Below, in pieces: positions 1 through 10,529 of a DNA stretch of 64,000 nt (within the stretch, counting starts at the first letter, position 1; each line of letters starts with the position of its first letter). The position numbers were made by a program, and so were the translations under genes. A model generated the notes under the pieces. It saw nothing but the letters and a program-made list of their open reading frames with translations. It made no database searches and was not told the origin of the DNA. Source of the stretch: Spinellus fusiger (lineage: Eukaryota; Mucoromycota; Mucoromycetes; Mucorales; Phycomycetaceae); contig JALLLS010000020.1 in assembly GCA_025094145.1 (NCBI GenBank), positions 372,001 to 436,000 on the forward strand, in the 5' to 3' direction.

Positions 1-1670
1 TTTACAGTGTTGGCATCTAATCTGAGATCCAAATTCCAAACCAGCATTGTAGGGGATCTTATTTTCAGTCTCAGAAGGTAATGAGAAAGTCCGCCTGGGT
101 TGTTATCTTTGGTTGAAAGCCAAAGAGAAATCCTGGACAGTTCAAAGAGTCAACAAAGTCTGATGTTTATTTACTCTTTTGCACTTGTTTTATACTTTTC
201 TAATTACTGATGTCTAATAATTCTAATAAAAAGCTCCATCTTGCTAAAATATCATCCCTTAGATATATGCCTTGCTAATTAACTCTTCTATTGTGTAGTC
301 TTTTAGGTAGTCTGTGTTTCTATTGACTGGGATCAATATCTCTATTTATGATTAAGAGTAAGAGTAAGAATAAGAATAAGAATAAGAATAAGAGTAAGAG
401 TAAGAATAAGAATAATATAAATAAAAATAAGAGTAAGAATAAGAATAAGAATATAAATAAGAATATAAATATAAATATTATATAACAAGAGAGAATAAGC
501 TTTGTTATTCCTATAAAGGGGCTGTAGAAGGGGCTGTAGAAGGATTTTTGGTAGAATTCACAGCCTTCTCTCTTGTATTTCTTTCTTTCTTTTGTTTGTC
601 TCTTTCTCTACTGCCAAATACAGTCCAACACATCAGGCACTATTTCTGCTGTAGATGAAAATCTTCTGTTCTCTGTTCTCCATATGCAGGTAAATCATCT
701 CCGACATTTGTCAACTCTAATGAGTGCTTCGTTTGCCTCTGTGCTCTGTCTCCTTTTGTCTTGCTCCTCTTCTATTCTTTTCCCACCTTCTGATAGGCTG
801 TAGGAAGCATAGCACAAGAAGACCCACTGTCCATTGTACTAACAAGTAACAAGGCATGGACTCAGTATGTGTGTGTGTGTGTGTGTCTATATGAATAGGA
901 AGATGCATAAGAGATGTGGAAGGGTTATTAAAGTATCCATCATAAAAGAGCCATCGTGTCTACTGTCTGTTGTGGTAAAGAATAAAATAAGTAACTAAGC
1001 AACTAAATAAATAAAGGCCTTTCTATTTCATAAGGCTAATTGTAATTTCCATGCGCTTAATGAAAAATGAGTGGGGTACGATTGAGCTATCTGCACTGTG
1101 AAAATAATCTGACGTAGGATTTATCCCAATAAAAGAACACACCCATAGTCCTTGTTTTTCTTGTTTTTCTTCCTTCTAAAGAACAAGAGCTCAATAACAA
1201 GCCCCATACAGTAGAAGAGTAGGGTTCTGCTGAATAGAGCCTATCATGGAGTCCATTTGATCAACAGATAGACAGATGTGCAGGCATAAGTAAACACAGT
1301 CACATGTATCGATAGGCAGTGGCCTCTTAAACCCTCTGGTGTCTCGGGATATTTATTGCCTTATAAATGCCAATTGACTTCTTTATAGAGAGAGGATAAA
1401 CATTAAATGTCATGTGATAATGCTCCACTGCTTTATTTGCTTATTATTGCTGACTTAGCCCAATTGTTTGGCAAGGAGTTTGTGTTTCTTACCAACAAAA
1501 ATAGAAAAGACATTAACAGGCAGAATGAGTGTCCTGTGTATAAAGTGTGTGAGATAATTGAGGGGTTTCTATTTAATTTCCTATACGCCTATATAGCATA
1601 GTCTGGAGTTTCTCTGTTCTTCTTCCTCTTCCTCCTCTTCTTCCTCTTCCTCTCTCTCTTCTTATTTAGT
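1..1670. other. AT-rich intergenic DNA with no recognisable gene
   Basis: No open frame here has an ATG, splice logic or a family match I recognise. The stretch holds a purine-rich hexamer tract (about 355-480), a short CA/GT run (866-885) and a pyrimidine-rich tract just before 1671 that probably belongs to the promoter or leader of the acyl-CoA synthetase. The first 200 bases look less random than the rest and could be the edge of a mobile element cut by the window, but I found no terminal repeat to support that. Confidence 0.5.
355..480. repeat. imperfect AAGAGT/AAGAAT hexamer tract
   Basis: Tandem purine-rich hexamers (AAGAGT, AAGAAT and variants) run for over 100 bases and grade into an AAATATAA-type tract. 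Simple-sequence expansion; no function inferred. Confidence 0.8.
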
Positions 1671-3898
1671 ATGGGAATAGTCTCGCTTAGAAACCAAAAC
1701 TACGAGGTACCCAACAGTAAAAAGCCTGGACAGTCTGGTATGTGGGTCTCTTTGTAGTCATCTTTTTTGTATTGTATTATATTGTATTGTACTGTATTGT
1801 ATTGTATTGTATTGACTCTCTTGTCTACTTCTTTAGCTACCTATAGAAACGGTAACTCACCAGTATTAAATGCAAAATTCTCTCCCAATGTAAATAATAT
1901 CTATGATATCTTTGCCCATGGTAAGTCTGCATAAACGTATTGGGTTCAATCATCAGCCTAGTACTACTGCATTCATTAAGTCTTGAACTAGGTCTCACTG
2001 TCTCGCGTGACAGAAACTGCCTGGGCACCCGCAAAACAGACCTAAAGACAGGCATTGCTGGTCCTTATGAATGGCAAACCTACCGCCAAGTATCCCACCG
2101 CATTGATAACTTTGGCTCTGGCTTAATGAATACTATCAACCACACCCTCAAGGACACCCGCACCAAGGGCATCCCTATTGCTATCTGGTCCACCAATCGC
2201 CCAGAGTGGACCATCACCGACATGGCCTGTGCTGCCTATGGACTCACCATTGTAGCTCTTTACGATACATTGGGCCCTGACACTGTAGAGTTCGTCATCA
2301 ACCACTCCAACATTGAGACAGTGGTATGCTCGGGAGACCATGTAGCAGACATCCTTAAGCAGCGCCACCTTCTTCCTTCTCTTAAGCTGGTGATTTCTAT
2401 GGATACTCTGGAAGAAAACACACCCCAGCTGCCAGGCTGCACTTCCAAAGGGGCTGTGCTCAGAGCATGGGCCGAAGAAAAGAACATCCTTCTTCTTGAC
2501 TACCACAGTGTAGAGGCTGCTGGTAAACAGAACCGTCGCTCACACAACCTCCCTCAACCCGATGATTTGGCCTGCATCATGTACACCAGCGGCACCACTG
2601 GATTGCCCAAGGGCGCGATGTTGACCCACCGTAACTTTGTGGCTGCCCTGTCATCAAGCATCACTGATCTTGATGCTGTCAAGGATGATGTGTATATCTC
2701 GTACCTGCCGCTTGCACACATCTATGGCCGTGTCACTGACATCACTGCTCTGGGAGTGGGTGCGTGCATTGGTTATTTCCGTGGCAGTATCGATACTCTG
2801 ATTGATGACATCCAGGAACTCAAGCCTACTGTATTTGCCAGTGTCCCTCGTCTACTGAACCGAATCTATGGCAAGGTGGTGATGGGCACCATCGAGGCTC
2901 CTGGCATCACAGGTGTGATTGCTCGCAAGGCAGTGGCTGACAAAATGGCCAATCTTGTCCAGGGAAAGGGATACACCCATGCTGTATGGGATCGTCTGCT
3001 GTTCAACAAGGTGAAGATGGCATTGGGTGGCAATGTAAGAACCATCATCAGTGGCTCTGCTCCTCTTGGCAAGGATGTCATGCAGTTCTTGCGTGTTGCC
3101 TTGGCCTGTAGTATGCATGAGGGCTATGGTGCAACTGAGACGTGTGCCATGACCTGTACTCATTTCTCAGGAGAAAACAAGGCGGGTCATATTGGTGCAC
3201 CCTTTTCTTGCAATGAAGTGAAGCTGGTGGATGTCCCAGAAATGAACTACCTGACAGAGGGTCCTGTACCCAGTGGTGAACTGTGTGTCCGAGGAGACAA
3301 TGTCTTTGTGGGCTATTACAAGGAAGAAGAAAAGACCCGCGAGGTGCTGGACAGTGAGGGTTGGTACCATACAGGTGACATTGCCACACTGAACAAGGAC
3401 GGTCGTCTCCAGATCATTGATCGCAAAAAGAACATCTTTAAACTGGCACAGGGTGAATACATTGCTCCTGAGAAGATTGAGAATGTTTACTGCAAGTCTT
3501 CTGTTGTGGCACAGCTCTTCATCTATGGTGACTCACTGCAGGCCTCTTTGGTGATGATTGTTGTGCCTGAGCCAGAGGCATTTAATGCCTTTGTTGCTGC
3601 TCAGTTGCCAGCAGTGGCTGCTCAGAAGCTCTCTTTTGAAGCCTTGTGTAAGAATGCACAAGTCAAGGAGGCTATGCTTCGACACTTGATACAGGTGGGC
3701 CAGAAGGCCAAGCTTCAAGGATTTGAACAGGCCAAGGCCATCTACCTGCATAGCGAACCCTTTACTATGGCACAGGATCTATTGACGCCTACTCTCAAGG
3801 TGAAGCGTCCTCAGGCTGCCAAGTACTTTAAAGATTCAATTGATGCTATGTATGAAGAGTTGACCTCAAGAACACAGAAGCCTACTGCTAAGCTTTAA
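1671..3898 (+). CDS. long-chain acyl-CoA synthetase, probably peroxisomal
   Basis: ATP-dependent activation of long-chain fatty acids to acyl-CoA (adenylate-forming AMP-binding family). I splice exons 1671-1737, 1837-1920 and 1962-3898 into 695 residues. Both introns are GT-AG (99 and 41 nt); the joins give the usual N-terminal blocks NYEVP..KKPGQ and CLGTRK. Visible motifs: P-loop-like YTSGTTGLPKG near residue 258, YGATET, GWYHTGD and the fatty-acyl-CoA-synthetase signature around DRKKNIFKLAQGEYIAPEKIE. Intron 1 contains a pentanucleotide ATTGT run. The protein ends in AKL, a classical PTS1-type tripeptide, so I infer import into peroxisomes for beta-oxidation, although ER or lipid-droplet forms of this family also exist. 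The start at 1671 follows a CT-rich leader; a frame opened from within intron 2 would lack the conserved N-terminus. The 3' end converges on the LIM gene. Confidence 0.93.
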
Positions 3899-3990
3899 AG
3901 AAGTAGTAAAGAAATATTTATATTTACATAAATATTTACATTTATATGTCATGTAAGGTAGAGATGGATAAGAGCACACAAAGCAATGTC

Positions 3991-4113
3991 GCTACTGCTA
4001 CTGCTACTGCTACTGCTGCTGCTAATGCTGCTGCTACTGCTACTGCTGCTGCTACTGCTACTGCTACTGCTACTGCTACTGCTACTGCTACTGCTACTGC
4101 TACTGCTACTGCT
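3991..4113. repeat. GCTACT/GCTGCT triplet-hexamer microsatellite
   Basis: About 120 bases of GCTACT units with some GCTGCT, lying between the two convergent stop codons at 3898 and 4212. Open frames through it on both strands (poly-Ala/Thr, poly-Ser, poly-Ala/Val) are artefacts of the repeat. It probably sits in 3' UTR of one or both neighbours. Confidence 0.9.
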
Positions 4114-4211
4114 GTGGTGATAACTGCTATGGGGCTCTGATGAACTAGAACAGATTGCTTTTTTTTTATACACTTATAGAACAACAAACAGTTACAATAG
4201 GCAAGATAGGA

Positions 4212-6074
4212 TTAATGGAGAGAGGGTTTATGGGCATGAGCACACATTTTACATACGAGTTCACCAGAAGAGCCTTCCTGCCATATTCCTACAGACATAC
4301 CATTATGAGTATAGGATGAACAAGACTAACCAATACACAGCAACTCCATAAACACACTTCTTTACCTGGCACATATTGAGAGAGAAGTCTATCACAGTGA
4401 GCACATTGGAAGTGGTGAGAGTGGTAGTCCTTTCCATAAGCATTCACAGCAGCTGTCTCGATCGTCTCTTGACACCGAGAACATGTCTTTTTGCCACTTG
4501 TACTACTGCCTGTATTGCTCTGAGGCTGCTGTGCCATGTTCTCTCTTGAGGGAGTTCTTGAAGAAGCATTGCTATGAGTACCATTGTTCTTCACAGAATG
4601 GAGAGTGGGTCGGTAGTGTTGATCACAATAAGGCTTGTTGTTGCGTACAAAAAAGGTGGCAGACGTAAATGCCTTTCCACATTCCTGTTCATACCAGTCA
4701 TTACTGTGAATGGGTCTTTCTTTTTCTTTTTCTCTTTCTCTATCAACCTACCAAGAGATATACTTACTGCACACACAAAGCATTCCTTATGCCAATCTCC
4801 TCCCAGTGCACCCACAAGTTCACCAGTGATGTATTCTCCACATCCTTTGCATTTATGGCCAAACTTCTCCAAGTAATCCTTTTCACAGTACGGGTGGTTC
4901 TCATGCACCATAAAAGCACTGGACTCATCAAAGGGTTTTCCACACTGTCGACAGAAGAAGTGTCCCTGGTGGTATGTTTTGCCAAGAGCACGAATTGCTT
5001 TCTATCAAGTCCCAGGATGAGTTTCTTATCTGACTTGTATCCAAGACAGGTGGATTTACCTCTTCAATGGGTGTGCTGCAATAGTCACATCGTGTGCTAA
5101 ACATTTCATGGTAGTCGAGTGCACAGTAAGGGAGTCCATCTTTCTCATAGAATGCAATGTGTTCAAGATCTTGATGACAATTCTGGCATACAAAACAATC
5201 TGTGTGCCATTGTCTGCCTGCTGCTGTGATGGTCATTCCACTGGTGGGTTTATCACATCCAGCACAACGAGTGCCTGTGAACATTGGCGTTGCGCGTGTG
5301 GTTCTGGCGGTAGGGGTGGTATTGGGTGCAATGGATGGTGGATGGCTAACAGTGGGTATGGCAGCAGGAGATGATATTTTGGGTGGTGCACTACTACTCG
5401 TAGTATTGGCAGTGGCAGTAGTATTGGTCATGGTAACAGCAGCAGGAGATGACCCTCTCACTGGTCTTGGACGTGGACCAAGAGCAGCTTCAAAGGCATC
5501 TCCCCTTGTATGACTGTATCTAGAAGGAACATTAGGCAATCTTCTTTCACTGACAGAAGAAGCCACTACAGGTGGTGTTGGTGGTGTTGGTGGTGGTGGT
5601 GAAGGTGGCTGCTGTGCTGCTGATTCCACCCATCTACTTGTTGCTCTTTGGAGTGCATTGACCTGTTCAGCAATACCAGCAGTACTGACTGTCTTTGGCT
5701 CATATGAGGCCTGCTCTTTCTGCTGTGCGTGCTCTTCATGGACTTCGTTGAGGTGCATAGTCTGCATTGGATAGACCAAATCATTCTTTATCTCTTCTAG
5801 AGTACGTCCTCTGCTATTATTCTCACGTGAAGAAGGTGTTGTGCCTGGACTAGCCAACGACCGCATGGACATGGGTTTGGTAGGAGGCCGAGGTCCTTTG
5901 AGTCCACCTGGCTTTGTGAGTGTCGTTCTTTCACTCTGGCTCTCATGTGTAGTGTTACGTGGGAGATGAGTGAGATACTTATCTAGAGTCAACACTGCTC
6001 TTTTAGCACAGAAAACCCCACTATCACCTCTTTGGTAACTACCTACCAAGTTCGTCTTTGGATAGAAATGACAT
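4212..6074 (-). CDS. four-LIM-domain protein, paxillin-like adaptor
   Basis: Spliced on the minus strand as 6074-6043, 5999-5060, 5001-4768, 4684-4366 and 4288-4212 (533 residues). The four introns are 43, 58, 83 and 77 nt, and every junction restores a LIM zinc ligand pattern. The N-terminal ~300 residues are low-complexity, rich in Pro/Ser/Thr with a poly-Pro stretch. The C-terminus carries four LIM modules: CAGC..WHTDCFVC, CDYC..YHQGHFFC, CKGC..WHKECFVC and CSRC..YHSHHFQC, the last ending VCKMC. LIM arrays are protein-binding scaffolds; in yeasts the paxillin-like Pxl1 acts at the cytokinetic ring and polarised growth sites. Residues near the start (LDKYLTHL) resemble a paxillin LD motif, which supports that assignment. 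An in-frame ATG at 6116 inside a GA repeat is an alternative start. It is divergent from Cactin across about 200 bp. Confidence 0.87.
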
Positions 6075-6277
6075 GAGAAAGAAGGTTGTTTCTCTTTCTC
6101 TCTCTCTCTCTCTCATGACAAACACTGCATTAAGCGATTGAATCTCCGGTGGCTATCAACATAAGTACGTCAGCTTAGGCCCTCTTTATTTACCTTTTTT
6201 TTTTGTCTTTTTCTTTTTCTTTCTTGGTGGGTTGCCTTTATATCTTTATATTTATATAAACCTTTTCCCTTCACAGT
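6075..6277. promoter_or_regulatory. divergent promoter between LIM gene and Cactin
   Basis: Only about 200 bases separate the two start codons, so both promoters must lie here. On the LIM side there is a (CT)n run (about 6090-6114); on the Cactin side a T/CT-rich tract (about 6194-6225) followed by TTTATATAAA. No experimentally defined element can be named. Confidence 0.55.
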
Positions 6278-8739
6278 ATGGCAGCATCGTCAGAATCACG
6301 CCGCCACCGCCATAGCCACCGCCATAGCCACCGCAGTCGTAGTCGCAGTCATAGTCGCAGTCGCAGTCGACAGCCTCACTCAAGTCGACATGGCCCTGAC
6401 AAAGATAACAAACTGCGTGACTCTCATCACAAGGAATCAAAGAGAAAGTAAGCTTCCCCCTCACCTTGACAAACACACTAATCCACAAGACACCGTCTTC
6501 TTTCTCCTGAAAAGTCTAAAAAGAGAAAGTCCAAAAGAGAAAGAACACGCGATGAGGAGGAAGACGATGAGGAAGACGACGACCCTAAAAGCTCACAACC
6601 TTCTCTCGATGCCCTTGGCTATTCCAACGTCAACAATCCATTCAATGATGTTAACCTGGAATCCAAGTTCATTTGGTCAAAGAAGAAAGACAGAGACAGA
6701 AAAGAGCTTGGACTGACACCCAATGAAGTCAAAAAGAGAGAACGCGATCGACGGAGAGAGACAGAAGAGGAGCTGAGTAAACTCAACAAGAGAAGAGCAG
6801 AACGTGAGATTGAAATGCAACTAAGAGAAGAGGAGATGGCACGTATGCAGAGAGATGCTGAATTAGCACAGATGGGAGATTGGCAGGCAAAAGAAGAAGA
6901 AGTAAATACAACGCGAACGCTTCTTTGTCCCACTAACCATAGCAGTTTCATTTAGAACAAGCAAAAAGAAGAGCAGAAATCCGTATTAGAGAAGGACGGG
7001 CCAAACCTATTGATATTCTTGCTATGAATCTACGACTGGCCAACGAACCTGATAAAGTGGAAGAAGAAGTTGAATTGGAAATTGATTTGGAGGAGCCCTA
7101 CACTATCTTTGATGTAAGGTGCACTCAGTACAGTGGTGGATTCCGTGTCTGCATTACTGACTAGAATTCTTTTGTAGAATCTTACACTTGAAGAAACAGA
7201 GGAGCTTCACCATGATATTCAGATGCATCTTAACTTGGAGAAGAATGAGAAGACACTAGACTTCTGGAGAGCCCTGATTGTAGTAGCAGACGATCAACTT
7301 GCAAAGTTAAAGCAGGATGTGGCAGTAGCTGCTCTGGGAGGTGTGGCAGAGAGTGTTCATCTGGATATCCAGCGTGTATTGTCAGGAAAGACGGTTTCTC
7401 AGCTTACAGTATTGCAGGACCAGATATTGCGTAAATTGAGATCCAATGAACCTGTGGATGTGGAATACTGGGAAAACTTATTAAAGGAGTTGGTGGTGTT
7501 CAAGGCAAAGGCAAAACTCAATAGCATGCACCAAGAACTACTTGCAAAGAGACTCAACCAATTGAGAATGCGACAGAGAGAAGAGGCTCTCAAGGTGCAG
7601 GAGGAACTTGAACGAGTGCTTTCTATGCAGGCAACAGAGGTGTATGGACAGGGTGTTGGAGAAGGAGAAGGCATCCCTACTGAGCCTGTTGATAAAGATC
7701 TAACAGAAGAACAAGACAAGGCATTTGAGTCTTTACAAGAAACACCTGGATTACTTATTGAGACCTACAATCGTTCGATGAGTCCTGAACCCATGGCACG
7801 CCTCAATAGAGATGACAGAGAACTTGAAATTGTGGAGCCCATACATGATCTTAGACGCTTGGTAAGCCATTCTATGCATAGAGTGTAACTTACAATTAGA
7901 TGGACGACCGTCGTAAAGTACTGTCGAGCAAGATTATTCCTATGAAAACCAAAGTAAAGCCAGAACCTGTCATTGAGAAACCATTGGATGAATCCGTGGC
8001 ATCAGTTGTCTTGTTTGAACAAGAAGCAGCCAAGGGAATTGATGAAGATGAGGCTATTTTCAACATTGAAGCTGAATTAGCGAAGCAGGTAAGAAAGGAG
8101 ATGTTCTTCTAGAAGGAATCGTATTCTTAACAGTAGAGGGGGGATGATTGTTTTCTTCTTCTTTGCTGTAGACCTACATGTGGCAGGATAAATATCGTCC
8201 ACGCAAACCAAGATACTTCAATCGTGTTCATACTGGTTATGAGTGGAATAAATACAATCAGACGCATTATGATCACGACAATCCTCCTCCCAAAGGTAAA
8301 TTACAAACTGTAAAAATGTATAGACTAACATGATCAGTTGTGCAGGGCTACAAGCAAGTATTGTTTGTTATTTGTTATCTATTGTTTGTCATCTAGTATT
8401 ATCACTGCTAACCCTGCTCCATTCTATTGCTCCATGATAGGTTCAACATCTTCTATCCTGACTTGATTGATAAGTCAATAGCACCTACGTACTATATTGA
8501 GAAGGACTTGGACTCTCCCGAGACTGTCCTGATTCGCTTCCGTGCAGGTCCTCCTTATGAGGTAAGTGTCTATGCCTGGGTATGGGACAAACATATTTAT
8601 TAAAGTACAATAGGACATTGCATTCCGTATTGTGAACCGTGAATGGGAATACTCTCATAAGAAAGGCTTTAAATGTAGCTTTGATCGTGGTGTACTCAGT
8701 CTATGGTTCCACTTTAAGCGTCAATTCTACCGCAAATAA
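6278..8739 (+). CDS. CACTIN: Cactin, spliceosome-associated factor
   Basis: Nine exons: 6278-6447, 6490-6901, 6943-7113, 7178-7861, 7900-8088, 8172-8295, 8338-8353, 8441-8561, 8614-8739, giving 670 residues. The N-terminus is an RS/RH-rich tail followed by KR- and DE-rich stretches. The middle has the conserved FHLEQAKRRAEIRIREGRAKP block and the cactin mid-domain (helical, 7178-7861). The C-terminus has the CactinC domain: YRPRKPRYFNRVHTGYEWN, then FNIFYPDLIDKS, ending SLWFHFKRQFYRK. Cactin works in pre-mRNA splicing in the nucleus and is conserved from yeasts such as S. pombe to man. Two splicing oddities are visible: exon 7 is only 16 nt, and the intron after it starts with GC instead of GT. 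All other introns are GT-AG of 38-83 nt. The TMEM223-like gene follows in tandem 283 bp downstream. Confidence 0.92.
8338..8440 (+). other. 16-nt microexon followed by a GC-AG intron (Cactin)
   Basis: Exon 7 (8338-8353) encodes only the residues VQGY plus partial codons. The following intron 8354-8440 begins GCAAGT and ends ATGATAG. Using it joins VVQGY to KFNIFYPDLID, the conserved CactinC sequence; no GT donor within the exon does so. GC-AG introns are a known minor class of U2 introns. Confidence 0.75.
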
Positions 8740-9022
8740 CACATTGTACACAGGCAGTGTGGTTTTTTTCTTGATGCTTTATTGTTGGTATCTGTAGCTT
8801 GTATCATTTTCTCAGGGCGTCTGTCTATAGTGATCTCCATAAAATTCCATATTTCTACAGTAGTAGAAATGACAAATTATGAAATGACACAACAACATAC
8901 AAAAATGAGAGACAAAGGGGAGAATAAGTCCATCCTAATAATGCATAAAAATGGGGTGTGGTGTGTATGGAGGCTTAGCGGTGCTCTTGGTCAAAGAAAA
9001 TCAACAGTCTTTCATTAGCACC

Positions 9023-10023
9023 ATGGCCATGAACACATTACGCTTTGGTATTCAATGTTTAAAGAGACGTCCGTGGCAAGGTAACGTGTAGGCTGTACAA
9101 GTAGGTTGAAGAAATAAGAAAACCAAAGAACTAAACAACAACTTATCAGGTGTTGTCTCAAGAACTTATGCTTCTCGTACAATGGCTGGAGAACCAAAGA
9201 ATGCTCACACTGCAAGCCTACAGTTCAGACAAGCACTTCAGAGCAGGGACATGGTGTTTTATACAGCACCACCTGGTGTGAGCCGTACCTTTTTCTATGT
9301 CTATGTCTCAGCAGGTGTTCAGCTGTTGTTTTGGTACAGACTGATTTCACCTGCACAAAGATTAACATTGTTTTAGGGGAAATCTAGCTAGTTTGGCTTA
9401 TATTTCATATGCCAAAAAAGAGAGGTAAAGCACACACACACAAAAGAAAGGGTGTGCCTATGGATTCCTCATGACTTGTGTTCTTTCTTAGTGAGGAAGA
9501 GGATGCTCCTGTTGTTCTAGCACCCCAAGGACAACGCATGGCCATTGCTGGAGGTTTATTGGCTATTGGTATTGGTATTGCCTCTGTTATGTTTATATAT
9601 CCTTGGAGGTAAACACAGACGGACGGACTCCCCGTGGAGAGAAATACATTTATTGAGTGGTTTGAATAGATACATTGACAAGATCATCCTGCTTAAGGGT
9701 GGCGCTCATGTACGGATCCTAACGCATGCTCGTTTCATTGAGTCACAAAAGTGCAAGGAATATGGTATTGAACAGCTGTCTACCAGTCAACTAATTCACA
9801 CTGGTTTTGGTAAGCAGTAGAAATAAAAAGGCCAGACTGGAACAAGAGAATTCATCTTCTTTTTCAAGGTCCTAATGGAACAGATGCGGTGGGCAAAAAC
9901 ACCTCTTCGCATGTCTTTTTGCGTGCAAAGGGCGAACGGATAGGCTATATGTTGGATAGAAAGGGTAGATATACAGACAGCAGTCTGTTTGATACTTTAT
10001 GGAGTTTATGGAGGGCTCAATAA
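9023..10023 (+). CDS. TMEM223: TMEM223-like mitochondrial inner-membrane protein
   Basis: Six exons: 9023-9080, 9150-9333, 9377-9424, 9492-9608, 9670-9809, 9869-10023; 233 residues. The N-terminus is Arg-rich and lacks acidic residues (CLKRRPWQ..SRTYASRT), consistent with a mitochondrial presequence. Two hydrophobic segments follow: FFYVYVSAGVQLLFW plus the next exon, and AIAGGLLAIGIGIASVMFIYPW. The C-terminal soluble part has YIDKIILLKGGAHVRILTH and ends GYMLDRKGRYTDSSLFDTLW, which resembles the TMEM223 pattern (ALRRGG..V.L.TH and ..LDK.G...N..LFD). Human TMEM223 is linked to COX1 expression and complex IV assembly; applying that here is inference. It is tandem with Cactin but functionally unrelated. 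Confidence 0.72.
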
Positions 10024-10206
10024 AAGGACTTTTCTGGCTTCTCTTTTCTAAAGGGGTGCTTTTGTGGGATATATTCATTGCTTTTTTAATCTTACAATGA
10101 AAAAGAATTACTAATAAAAATGATAGATCATAAAATAAACAAGTGCAGAAGAGCGACAAATAAGATCAGAAATGCATAAATAGATAGCCATCAACTTTAT
10201 AACATT

Positions 10207-10449
10207 CTATTCCATAGGATTGGTCTTGCCGTCTTGGGGTACTTTCTCTTGTGTGCTTTCTCCATGTCCAATGAGTGTATCTTTTACACTTTCTTTCAGG
10301 TTGTGAAGCGACTCTTTTATTTCTTGTAGATGGGGATGCTTGATCTCTTTCACCACGACAGGCTCCTGTGATTTGTAGGTATCTTCTGGGGATTCATAAA
10401 TGTCCTTGAAGTCTTCACCAGGTAAACTTGTGTATTTTGAGTTCTGCAT
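10207..10449 (-). CDS. small hydrophilic protein of unknown function
   Basis: An intronless frame of 80 residues beginning MQNSKYTSLPGEDF and ending DGKTNPME. It is rich in Lys and Glu with a probable amphipathic helix (HPHLQEIKESLHNLKESVKD). No family recognised. The sequence before this ATG (CCACTGTCTATACT) looks like a fungal leader. A second in-frame ATG at 10527 would add 26 residues that look less like protein. Codon use is plausible for a real gene, and the composition differs from the AT-rich DNA around it, but there is no homology evidence. Convergent with the TMEM223-like gene. Confidence 0.4.
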   Translation of the reverse strand: MQNSKYTSLPGEDFKDIYESPEDTYKSQEPVVVKEIKHPHLQEIKESLHNLKESVKDTLIGHGESTQEKVPQDGKTNPME

Positions 10450-10529
10450 AGTATAGACAGTGGAAAGAGATCGTTCAACAGGTATGGAACAGCATAAATG
10501 TGATTTTGGGATATTTATTAGGGCCATGG

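Noticed and set aside
3942..4187. Poly-Ala/Val, poly-Ser and Ala/Thr open frames on both strands
   Set aside because: They are readings of a GCTACT microsatellite in every frame; no gene.
8782..9018. Open frame between Cactin and the TMEM223-like gene
   Set aside because: Lies in the 3'/5' untranslated region, low-complexity, no homology pattern.
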